NCBI RefSeq assembly: GCF_900101335.1
Contig: NZ_FNKA01000001.1
Location: forward strand, 124,001-188,000
Length of the DNA stretch: 64,000 nucleotides
Source of the DNA: Quadrisphaera sp. DSM 44207
Lineage (GTDB): Bacteria; Actinomycetota; Actinomycetes; Actinomycetales; Quadrisphaeraceae
Reading direction: 5' to 3'
Positions 9,601 to 16,414 of the stretch are shown one piece after another; position 1 is the stretch's first letter, and the number at the start of each line of letters is the position of its first letter. Below the pieces are notes generated by a model, which was given only the letters and a program-made list of their open reading frames with translations, searched no databases and was not told where the DNA came from. A program made the translations under genes and the position numbers.

Positions 9601-10553
9601 GGGCCGAGCCCGGTCAAGGTGGCTACCTCGGCCAGCGTGATGGTCTCCTCGGGTGCGCTCGCCGAGGCCTGGGCGCGCAGGTGCGTCAGGATCGCCGGAG
9701 CGAGGAGGGGGCGCCGCGAGCGCCGGTGCTCCAGGCGGCGGGCGGCGCTGGCTGACAACCGGACCTGCGTGTCCTCGGTGAACCACAGGTGCTCGCCGTC
9801 GGCGACGATGCGGGACCCGTCGGAGAAGACGACCTCGTAGCAGTCGCGACCAGTCATCACGTCGTGCGCCGCGAGCACCGTGGTGGGCCGACCGCCTTCG
9901 TCGAAGACCGCGTCCCCGGCTCGCAGATCACCCATCCGCGTCCATCCGTCGGGCGTCGGGACGGGCGTGTCGACGTCGATGGCCTTCCCGCTCCCCGTGC
10001 TGCCGAAGACCGCGGCGTGGAACGCCCCGCGAGGACCGGAGAAGTCCCGGACGGACAGGGGCGCCCGTACGTCGGTGCCGTGCAGGTGGCCGAGGAAGTG
10101 CAGGTCCTCCTCCCCGGCCATGAGCTCGTCGACGACCTCGTTGGTCACGCGGCGCACGGCCGTGCCGGTGGGCGGGGACATGCGCAGCGACGGCCCGGAC
10201 TGGCGCCAGCTCCCGACGTCGCCCGCGTCGGCGTCCGCGCGCCGGTAGCAGGCCTGCAACCGGATCCCGGCGGCGCGCACGTCGCCGAGGTCCCCGGACA
10301 TGCCGGGGATGGACCCGCGGGTCTTGACCACCCCGCGCAGCAGGGGGTTGGTGTGCCACTGGTTGGTCGTGGTGACCTCGGTGACCACCCCGAGCGCGAG
10401 CTCCTCGCCCTCGGCGAGCGGCTGGGCCAGGCACAGCATCGACCCGACGAGCGGCTCGTGGGTGGCGCTGTCGAGCAGGTCGAGGGTGACCTCGTAGTTC
10501 GAGGAGGGGGAGCCGACGACGGCGACCTGCTCGGCGTTCTCGATCGGGTCCAC
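6615..10553 (-). CDS. herA: HerA-type DNA-translocating ATPase containing an intein
   Basis: The 1,312-codon frame encodes a 695-residue FtsK/HerA-superfamily ATPase plus a 617-residue intein. The first 190 residues hold the N-terminal HerA-like domain, ending in Walker A GSTGSGK. The intein is residues 191-807, and the extein resumes with TQMAAYYLAG, completing GSTGSGKT. Further ATPase motifs are VIDPQGQF, the Walker B VVVFDEAW and a sensor-like TQTPRSL. The tail is a Gly/Pro/Arg-rich linker with a short helix. HerA hexamers pump DNA for the NurA nuclease during end resection. GTG at 10553 has AAGGAG at 10564-10569. nurA lies 85 bp upstream and sbcD 118 bp downstream. The uninterrupted protein cannot bind ATP until the intein splices out. 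A conjugation ATPase is less likely because nurA and sbcCD flank it. Confidence 0.9.
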   Translation of the reverse strand: MDPIENAEQVAVVGSPSSNYEVTLDLLDSATHEPLVGSMLCLAQPLAEGEELALGVVTEVTTTNQWHTNPLLRGVVKTRGSIPGMSGDLGDVRAAGIRLQACYRRADADAGDVGSWRQSGPSLRMSPPTGTAVRRVTNEVVDELMAGEEDLHFLGHLHGTDVRAPLSVRDFSGPRGAFHAAVFGSTGSGKAIDVDTPVPTPDGWTRMGDLRAGDAVFDEGGRPTTVLAAHDVMTGRDCYEVVFSDGSRIVADGEHLWFTEDTQVRLSASAARRLEHRRSRRPLLAPAILTHLRAQASASAPEETITLAEVATLTGLGPSSSAVTSCARAVGAVGVRIQDHAFSYRAQSFQRTRELPVFAGRELLLALADAARAGKTSNPVFNPSLTPRLVHAAGQAPEWITMPDVARLVGVPPRNGALRRKIVGTGVRMAVLRVPLTVDLEARTVVRRLPASAQLYPRRMLLEVLAEHAANPVGDQRRRRSEGRVVTTEEIRATLRTAGGDAEHAVPVAQPLALPDADLPLDPYDLGIWLGDGRSSGAGITTADVEVVQHLRDAESRVEEQRGDPYGYSVTWDDALAPSALPERTCAVCGASYRPSAYRQQYCSRTCSARCRGRSSRASSSCTVCGVVLQGARPPARCAACYAVRTTTGVLRRLGVLRNKHVPAEYLRASEEQRRALLAGLLDSDGTSAASGAVHFDNTNRVLIDGVHELVCSLGYRPTVTEEQDTLAGRDCGPTWRISFTTADEVFRLTRKRSAHRERARRHNPAKTSHRYVVDVRPVASVPVRCITVDSPSRLYLAGRSMIPTHNTQMAAYYLAGQMRHQDHGIIVIDPQGQFASETGMAFSLQEWAREMGREVVVRRVSEDLRLEKDAPLLGELLAKTRFCAEIAKMSSETAGYLVDELVKLVRKRPDWETEDSEALLRALLQSLTAFSVLGRVYAAEDRQQRLREAIEEVLTDGDRFADVFRQFQPLHNLFGPTNPGGGARHSMWGTIAHVFDKASRAGAPAPLLVLDMSTSGQVSWVSSLLAGEEQRAVLEALRVLDQDSVKAAILRKACRTLKEASEAAFREGETLNTVVVFDEAWRYAPPVHTTAEEEVRALSSDLAGYARDTRKFGIGWLYVTQTPRSLNPDIWDQLAVRVMGYGLGGADLAKVAEHLDDPDHLKLYRGFAPPDSTKPKVYPFMVTGPVSPLSFTKAPLFLSAYTDFEAFREDNASWITATRMSLGLPVLSGTPARRGAGSGARAPGVGAGVRGAAPVAAPRRPPVGLADFRKEVERVRAHRATGGVDPGAGVGLSADAGFTGGLDSIDDEPPF
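8133..9983 (-). other. 617-aa intein in the HerA Walker A motif
   Basis: The insertion interrupts GSTGSGK|T between Lys190 and Thr808. It begins with Ala1 rather than Cys/Ser (AIDVDTPVPTPDGW), has block B ADGEHLWF with His65 and Trp67, block F VRCITVDS with Cys596, and ends IPTHN with Thr615-His616-Asn617, followed by extein Thr. Ala1 plus Trp/Cys/Thr at these places matches the WCT set of class 3 inteins, which start splicing from the block F Cys. Residues about 330-580 hold a LAGLIDADG endonuclease: first motif LGIWLGDG, second LLAGLLDSDG. Between them are cysteine pairs resembling two zinc ribbons (CAVCG...CSRTC and CTVCG...CAAC). A long stretch at about 85-320, with two helix-turn-helix-like segments (ITLAEVATLTGL, ITMPDVARLVGV), precedes the endonuclease. 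Boundaries are read directly; class and activity are inferred. Confidence 0.9.
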
Positions 10554-10638
10554 GCGCGGTGCGCTCCTTCGGGGTCGTCGGGCCGGGCCTGGGTCGAGGG
10601 TCGGGTCGGCGTCGCTCCAGAGTCTGCTCCAGACCCGG

Positions 10639-11886
10639 TCAGCCCGGTGGCGCCTCGGGCCGGTTCGCGGGCGGGCGGGCGGAGGTGCGGGCGGGGCTCG
10701 GTGTCACGCGCGTGCGGTACGAGCGGGCCAGCCACATCAGATAGTCCTCGGACCCGTCGGGCAGGTTCGCCAGCAGGGCCTCGTTGAGCGCCTCGGCGCC
10801 GGTGGAGACGGCCTTGGCGGCGAGGTCGACGGCGTACTGGGCGAAGGGCTCCTGCAGGTGCGGCCCGGGCGTCTCCGCCGACAGCAGGGCGGCGATGCGC
10901 CGCACCTCCGCGAGCGCGCCGCCGTCGTCGCCGTCCCGCGCGTCGGCGAGGGGCTCGCTGACGCGGGCCTCGACCTTGAGGATCGTCTCCGCCGTGGTGG
11001 GCCGCAGGTAGGTGACGACGACCTCGTCGGCGGCCGCCGCCCGGCGCAGCGGCGCGACGGCCTCGTCGAGCCGGTCGGCGACGGCGCGCACGTGCGGCGT
11101 GGCGTCGTCGCGGGCGCTGACGTGGACGTCGGCGAGCTCGTCGGCGGGGCGGGGGCGCAGCATCTCCCCGGGCCCGAGGACCTGGGCGGCGACGAACCGG
11201 TCGCCGCCGGGCAGGTCGAGGCCGTGGGCGCGCAGGTAGCGCTCGGAGAAGGCGGTGGAGGAGTCCGCCTTCGGCAGGGCGACGACCTCGCCGGGCGCGG
11301 TGCGCCGGTCGGGGTCGGCGAGGGCCGCGAGCGCGTCGACGACCTCGTCGGTGACCAGGTCGGCCGCGGCCTGCGCGACGGCGGGCGAGCGGGCGGACAG
11401 CGCGGTGGACAGCGCGATCACCGGCGTGCCGTGGGAGCCGTCGAGCAGGCGCAGGTCGTGCTGCAGGGAGGCGATCAGGCACAGCTCGAGGCCGGCCATG
11501 GCCGCCGCGAGCAGCCTGTCGTTGTCGGACTCGTGGGTGCGCACCGCCGCCCAGTGCCGCTGCCCGAGCGGCAGGTGGGCGGCGGAGGTCATGCCCTCCG
11601 CGGAGGCGGCGACGGCGACCATGAGGTCGGCGGCGTACAGGTGCTCGCGCACGGAGCCGCCGTCGACGGCGGCGATGCTCGCGCTGGGGAGCACCGCGGC
11701 GCTGCGGGAGAGGAAGGGCTCGATCTCCCCGGCCTGCAGCAGCCGCTGGCGCAGGGGGGCGCGGCGGCTGGCCACGGGCGCCAGCAGCCGGTGCGCCTCG
11801 CGCGCGAGGGGCTCGGCCTGGGCGATGAGGTCCTGCAGCATCGCGGCCGTCAGGGGCGGGCGGGGCCCGACCGGCAGCTCGCTCAC
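10639..11886 (-). CDS. nurA: NurA-type 5'-3' nuclease
   Basis: The protein (415 aa) matches the NurA domain, the nuclease partner of HerA. Visible features are the first metal-binding strand SIAAVDGGSVREHLYAADL with Asp75, a second acidic strand RLLDGSHGTPVIAL near residue 145, and a C-terminal FAQYAVDLAAKA helix. NurA degrades DNA ends when driven by the HerA translocase. GTG at 11886 overlaps the recG stop by 4 bp (GTGA), which fixes the start. The last 25 residues are Pro/Arg-rich and disordered. The herA start is 85 bp downstream. The assignment rests on these motifs plus the adjacency to herA; bacterial NurA homologues are divergent, so some uncertainty remains. Confidence 0.85.
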   Translation of the reverse strand: MSELPVGPRPPLTAAMLQDLIAQAEPLAREAHRLLAPVASRRAPLRQRLLQAGEIEPFLSRSAAVLPSASIAAVDGGSVREHLYAADLMVAVAASAEGMTSAAHLPLGQRHWAAVRTHESDNDRLLAAAMAGLELCLIASLQHDLRLLDGSHGTPVIALSTALSARSPAVAQAAADLVTDEVVDALAALADPDRRTAPGEVVALPKADSSTAFSERYLRAHGLDLPGGDRFVAAQVLGPGEMLRPRPADELADVHVSARDDATPHVRAVADRLDEAVAPLRRAAAADEVVVTYLRPTTAETILKVEARVSEPLADARDGDDGGALAEVRRIAALLSAETPGPHLQEPFAQYAVDLAAKAVSTGAEALNEALLANLPDGSEDYLMWLARSYRTRVTPSPARTSARPPANRPEAPPG

Positions 11887-14585
11887 GACTTCGCCAGCCA
11901 GGCGGCGAGCTCCGGGCCCAGGGCGGTGTGGACCTCCGCGCGCAGCCCGGGCCGGCGCGCCAGGGTCGGATCGGCGTCCAGCAGGGCGGTCGCCTCCTCC
12001 CGGGCGGTGAGGACGAGGGGGAGGTCGCGGCGCAGGTCGGCCACGCGCAGGTCGCTCTCGCCGGACTGGCGGGCGCCGAAGACGGAGCCGGCGCCGCGCA
12101 GGTCCAGGTCGACCTCGGAGAGGTGGAAGCCGTCGGTGGACCCCACGAGGGCGTGCATGCGCGCGACCGCGTCGGCCGAGCCGGCGCGGCCGGTCAGGAC
12201 GCACGTGGAGGCGTGGCGGCCGCGGCCGACGCGCCCGCGGATCTGGTGCAGCTGCGCGATGCCGAAGCGGGGCGCGTCGAGGACGACCATGACGGTGGCG
12301 TTGGGCACGTCGACGCCGACCTCGATCACGGTGGTCGCCACGAGCACGTCCAGCTCGCCGACGGCGAAGGCGGCCATGGTGGCCTCGCGCTCGGTGCGGT
12401 CCTGGCGCCCGTGCACCAGGCCGACGCGCAGGCCGGCCAGGGCGCCGTGCTGCAGGGCCTCGTGGGCCTCGGTCGCCGACTGCGCGGCGATCTTCTCGTT
12501 GTCCTCCACCAGGGAGGCGACGACGTACGCCTGCCGCCCGGCCCCGACCTGCTCGCGCACGAGCCGCCAGGGCCCGGCGTCGGCGTCGTCCAGGTCGAGG
12601 GTCTCGGGCAGCCAGGAGGTGGCGATGGGAGTGCGGCCGGGCGGCAGCTCGTCGAGGACGGAGACGTCGAGGTCGCCGAAGACGGTCAGGGCGGCGGTGC
12701 GCGGGATCGGCGTGGCGGTCATGACGAGCGTGTCCGGCACGCCGGAGCGGCCCTTGGCGCGCAGGGTGGCGCGCTGCTCGACGCCGAAGCGGTGCTGCTC
12801 GTCGACGACGACGACGCCGAGGTCGGCGAAGTCCACGCCCTGCGTCAGCAGCGCGTGGGTGCCGACGACGAGGTCGGTGCTGCCGTCGGCCAGGCCGGCG
12901 AGGATGCGTCGCCGGTCCGCGGCCTTGGTCTTGCTGGCTAGCAGCTCGACGACGAGGGGGCGCCCGTCGGGGTGCTGCACGGCCAGCAGCCGGCTCGCCA
13001 GCTCCCGGTGCAGCTGGGTGGCGAGGATCTCCGTGGGCGCCATGAGCGCGCCCTGGTAGCCGCCCTCGACCGCGGCGAGCAGCACCGTCGCGGCGACGAG
13101 GGTCTTGCCCGAGCCGACGTCGCCCTGCAGCAGGCGGTGCATGGGGTGGGGCCGGGTCAGGTCCGCGGTGATCTGCGCGAGCGCGCGCTGCTGGGCGCCG
13201 GTGAGGGCGAAGGGCAGCTGGGCGAGCAGCTGGCCGGTCAGGGCGCCGCTGGGGCGGTGGGCGACGCCGGTCTCGGCGGCGGTCGCGTGCCGGCGCAGGC
13301 CCAGGGCCAGCTGCATGCGCAGCAGCTCGTCGAAGGCGAGGCGCTCGCGGGCGCGCCCGGCCGCCTCGACGCTGTCGGGCCGGTGCACCTGCTGGTAGGC
13401 CTCCCGGCGCGCCAGCAGGTCGTGGCGCTCGCGGACGTCGCCGGGCAGGGGGTCGGCGAGGTCGCCGAGGCGGCGCGCGGCCTCCATGGCAGCCCCGTGC
13501 AGGTCCCACGTGCTCACCTGCGCCTTGGCGGACTGCGGGTAGACGGGCACGACGAGCGCGGTGTCGCCGCCGAGGCGGTCCATGACGGGGTTGGTCATCT
13601 GCACCTGCCCGCGCCCGCCGCGGCCGGTCCACAGGTCGACCCTGCCCCACAGGGAGACCTCGTCGCCGACGCGGAAGCGGTGCGGGATCCACGGGGCCTG
13701 GAAGAACGTGACCTCCAGGGTGCCCGTGCCGTCCGCGACGGCGACCCGCACCAGGCGGCGGGTGCGGTCGTACTGCCCGATCCGGGAGATGGTGGCGATC
13801 AGGCCGGCGTCCGTGCCGACGAGGTCGCGCAGGCCCCGCACCGGCGTGGCGGTGGAGCGGTCGAGGTAGCGGCGGGGGACGAGCATCAGCAGGTCGTAGA
13901 CGCTGCGCACGCCGGTCTCGGCGAGGCGGGCGGCCAGGGACGGCGTCCTGCCGCGGGCGCGCTGGGCGCGCACGGCGTGCAGCTCCTGCACGGGCACCCC
14001 GCGCAGGCCGTCGATGGTGCCGTCGTAGTCGAAGGGCGCGTAGCGGGCCGCGGCGGCGGCGCGCACGTCGGGGTGGACGAGCAGGCCGTGGGCCTCGGCG
14101 AAGGCGATCACGTCCTCGACGCGGTCCAGGGACGCGCGCCAGCACTGCGCGGCGCCGTCCCAGGTGGCCGCGGTGCGCCGCTTGACGTCGTCCTGCAGCG
14201 CGGCGGTGTGCTCGAAGCGCACCTCCACCCGTTCGCCGGCGAGGACGACGTCCGGCACGGGCTCGCTGTCGGCGGCCTCGCGCAGCGCCGCGCGGGCGGC
14301 CTCGTCGATCTCGGGCCGCTGGCCCGTCAGGGCGCCGCGCAGGGCCAGGGCGCAGCGGCGGGTGAGCGGGAAGCGCCAGGCGCCGGTGCTCGTCCACGCG
14401 GCCCCGGGCAGGTCGCGCAGGCGCTCGCGCAGCGGGTGGAACGCGGGGGCGCTGACCAGCACGCCGCCGTCCTCCAGGGCGACGACCACGCGCTCGAGCG
14501 TCGCCTCGGGCGGCGCCTCGGCCGGTGCCTCGGCCGGCGGCGCGCTACCGCGCGTGCGGGGGTCGAACAGCGCTCCCTGGCTCAC
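11883..14585 (-). CDS. recG: ATP-dependent DNA helicase RecG with N-terminal extension
   Basis: RecG remodels stalled forks and Holliday junctions. The protein has 900 residues, while actinobacterial RecG is usually about 700-750. The first 200 residues are extra: two segments (FHPLRERLRDLPGAAWTSTG and FEHTAALQDDVKRRTAATWD) resemble HARP-type annealing-helicase modules by their spaced hydrophobics and W-x(n)-W pattern, which is inference. The normal RecG follows: wedge/OB domain (about 255-345, VRGLRDLVGT), Walker A GDVGSGKT, DEQH box in VVVVDEQHRFG, TATPIPRT, and the QIRGRVGRG helicase motif VI. GTG at 14585 follows GGGAGGGGA and begins SQGALFDP. It heads the minus-strand repair series and overlaps nurA by 4 bp. 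Confidence 0.92.
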   Translation of the reverse strand: MSQGALFDPRTRGSAPPAEAPAEAPPEATLERVVVALEDGGVLVSAPAFHPLRERLRDLPGAAWTSTGAWRFPLTRRCALALRGALTGQRPEIDEAARAALREAADSEPVPDVVLAGERVEVRFEHTAALQDDVKRRTAATWDGAAQCWRASLDRVEDVIAFAEAHGLLVHPDVRAAAAARYAPFDYDGTIDGLRGVPVQELHAVRAQRARGRTPSLAARLAETGVRSVYDLLMLVPRRYLDRSTATPVRGLRDLVGTDAGLIATISRIGQYDRTRRLVRVAVADGTGTLEVTFFQAPWIPHRFRVGDEVSLWGRVDLWTGRGGRGQVQMTNPVMDRLGGDTALVVPVYPQSAKAQVSTWDLHGAAMEAARRLGDLADPLPGDVRERHDLLARREAYQQVHRPDSVEAAGRARERLAFDELLRMQLALGLRRHATAAETGVAHRPSGALTGQLLAQLPFALTGAQQRALAQITADLTRPHPMHRLLQGDVGSGKTLVAATVLLAAVEGGYQGALMAPTEILATQLHRELASRLLAVQHPDGRPLVVELLASKTKAADRRRILAGLADGSTDLVVGTHALLTQGVDFADLGVVVVDEQHRFGVEQRATLRAKGRSGVPDTLVMTATPIPRTAALTVFGDLDVSVLDELPPGRTPIATSWLPETLDLDDADAGPWRLVREQVGAGRQAYVVASLVEDNEKIAAQSATEAHEALQHGALAGLRVGLVHGRQDRTEREATMAAFAVGELDVLVATTVIEVGVDVPNATVMVVLDAPRFGIAQLHQIRGRVGRGRHASTCVLTGRAGSADAVARMHALVGSTDGFHLSEVDLDLRGAGSVFGARQSGESDLRVADLRRDLPLVLTAREEATALLDADPTLARRPGLRAEVHTALGPELAAWLAKS

Positions 14586-14807
14586 CCGCTCCCCTCCCCG
14601 CGACAGCGACCGGCTCGTGGGCGCACACGCTACGAGGCTCCTCCGACAGCGCCGTCCCCGGAGGGCGAGCGGGCGCGCTCCGGAGCCGGCGAGCACCTGG
14701 AGGACGAGCACGCGGGCGACGAGCGCCAGGGCAAGGGGCGGCTCCGCGTCGGCGGTGAGCGCGGGAACGGGGGCAGTGGAGCCGGCTCGACGCCCGTCCG
14801 GGAGGTG

Positions 14808-14880
14808 CTCCCGCACTTGGACTCGAACCAAGAACCTGCCGGTTAACAGCCGGCTGCTCTGCCAATTGAGCTATGCGGGA
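14808..14880 (-). tRNA. tRNA-Asn (anticodon GTT)
   Basis: Read on the minus strand, 73 nt fold into a cloverleaf: acceptor TCCCGCA/TGCGGGA, D-arm GCTCAATTGGCAGAGC, anticodon stem CCGGC around CTGTTAA (GTT), and a T-arm with GGTTCGAGTCC. The discriminator is G and CCA is not encoded. Confidence 0.97.
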
Positions 14881-15034
14881 TCGCGCGCCTGCGCGGCGAC
14901 GCGGTGCCGCCAGACTAGCAGCCGCCCCTCGACGCTCCGCGCACGTGCGTGGGCGCGTCGGATCGGGGTAGGTCGCGCGAGCCGGTCCACCGGGGCCGGC
15001 GCTGCGGACGATCTGCACGAGCACAGGAGGCACC

Positions 15035-15271
15035 ATGGCCACGGGAGAGACCGGCTTCACCGACGTCGAGTTCGACCTGATCTCGGTGCAGTACCACTCC
15101 CTGAAGGCGGGGCACGACTACGGCCAGTACGTGCGCGACGCCGAGAACGCGGGCCGCGACGACATCGCCAGCTTCTTCCGCGAGGTGATGCAGCAGGACT
15201 CGGAGCGCGCGCACCGCTGCCACCAGTACCTCGGCGAGATCATGAGCGCCAAGGGCGGGCAGCCGGGCTGA
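15035..15271 (+). CDS. Small conserved helical (ferritin-like) protein, 78 aa
   Basis: This is a small all-helical protein beginning MATGETGFTDVEFDLISVQYHSL. Two helices (SVQYHSLKAGHDYGQYVRDAENAG and DIASFFREVMQQDSERAHRCHQYL in outline) carry spaced Tyr, Glu, Asp and His. I recall similar small proteins of this DVxFDLVSVLYHALQ type with a ferritin-like hairpin, but no function is established. ATG at 15035 has an ideal AGGAGG at 15024-15029. It has no partner gene; tRNA-Asn is upstream on the other strand. Confidence 0.8.
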   Translation: MATGETGFTDVEFDLISVQYHSLKAGHDYGQYVRDAENAGRDDIASFFREVMQQDSERAHRCHQYLGEIMSAKGGQPG

Positions 15272-15296
15272 CGCAGCCCGCAGTGTTCCCGAGGTC

Positions 15297-15346
15297 CGTC
15301 GCCCCGGCAGCGCCCGCCCGCCAGGGTCGGCGCCGCCGGGGCGACG
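15297..15346. terminator. Stem-loop between convergent genes
   Basis: Perfect 12-bp arms (CGTCGCCCCGGC and complement) with a 26-nt loop lie between the 78-aa gene and the convergent epimerase gene. It probably terminates one or both. Confidence 0.55.
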
Positions 15347-15370
15347 CCGCGTCCGGGCCCGGCGGGGGCG

Positions 15371-16372
15371 TCAGCGCACCCGGTGGGTCTCGACGAGGTG
15401 GTCCATGACGGCGTCCAGGTGCTCGTCGACACGCTGGCGGGCCGGGTCCTGGTCGAACCAGTCGACGATCTCCCGCGCTCCCCGCTCGAAGGGGACCGTG
15501 GCGACGAAGTCCGGGACGACGCTGCGCACCTTGGTGTTGTCGAAGACCATCGAGTGCGCCTTGTCCCCGAGCAGGCCGGCGCCCCACTCGGCGTCCGCGG
15601 CGGCGACGGCGTCCGAGGGCACGTGCACGATCCGCGGCTGCACGCCCAGGGCCGCCGCGAGCGCGTGCGCGATCTGGTCCCACGTCAGCACGTCGTCACC
15701 GGTGATGTGGAAGGCCTCCCCCAGCGTGCGGGGGGAGGCCAGCAGCGGCACGAAGCCGCGCGCGAAGTCGGTGTGGTGCGTGAGGGTCCACAGCGAGGTG
15801 CCGTCGCCGTGGACGACGACCTCCCTGCCGGCGCGCATGCGCGCCGGCACCGTCCACCCGCCGTCGAAGGGGACCAGGGTGCGGTCGTAGGTGTGCGAGG
15901 GCCGCACGATCGTGGCCGGGAAGCCGGTGTCGCGGTAGGCGTCGACGAGCAGCTGCTCGCAGGCGATCTTGTCGCGGGAGTACTGCCAGAACGGGTTGCG
16001 CAGCGGCGTCGACTCCGTCACCGGGATCCGCGACGGCGGCGTCTGGTACGCCGAGGCGGAGCTGATGAAGACGTACTGGCCGGTGCGGCCGCGGAAGAGG
16101 TCGAGGTCGGCCCGGACGTGGTCGGGGGTGAAGGCGACCCAGTCGACGACGGCGTCGAACTCGGCGTCGCCCAGCGCCTCGCGCACGGACGCCGGGTCGC
16201 GCACGTCGGCGCGGTGCGGCGTGGCGCCCTGCGGCAGCGGCCGGGTGGTCGACTCCCCGCGGTTGAGCACGTGCAGGTCGAGGCCGCGCTCCACCGCCAG
16301 GGCCGAGCAGGCCGAGCTGATGATGCCGCTGCCGCCGATGAAGAGGACCGTCAGCGCTCCCACGCCCGGCAC
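15371..16372 (-). CDS. NAD-dependent epimerase/dehydratase (extended SDR)
   Basis: A 333-aa extended short-chain dehydrogenase/reductase acting on an unknown, probably sugar-like substrate. The N-terminal Rossmann motif is FIGGSGIISSACS (GGxGxI form), an acidic DVRDPASV segment follows, the catalytic serine region is VFISSASAYQ, and the active-site pair YSRDK matches YxxxK. The C-terminal half carries the substrate-binding region (LTHHTDFARGFVPLL, FHITGDDVLTWDQI), typical of plant-CSP41-like or isoflavone-reductase-like epimerases. GTG at 16372 is the longest start; GTG at 16363 is an alternative that begins closer to the first strand. No operon partner is visible. Confidence 0.85.
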   Translation of the reverse strand: MPGVGALTVLFIGGSGIISSACSALAVERGLDLHVLNRGESTTRPLPQGATPHRADVRDPASVREALGDAEFDAVVDWVAFTPDHVRADLDLFRGRTGQYVFISSASAYQTPPSRIPVTESTPLRNPFWQYSRDKIACEQLLVDAYRDTGFPATIVRPSHTYDRTLVPFDGGWTVPARMRAGREVVVHGDGTSLWTLTHHTDFARGFVPLLASPRTLGEAFHITGDDVLTWDQIAHALAAALGVQPRIVHVPSDAVAAADAEWGAGLLGDKAHSMVFDNTKVRSVVPDFVATVPFERGAREIVDWFDQDPARQRVDEHLDAVMDHLVETHRVR

Positions 16373-16414
16373 CCTAGGGGCGGGAGGCGGCGGCAGCCCG
16401 TCGGAGCGGGCGCG

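Noticed and set aside
6615-10553. HerA-like frame as a conjugative TraB/VirB4 ATPase
   Set aside because: No relaxase or mating-channel genes are nearby, and nurA and sbcCD flank it, favouring HerA.
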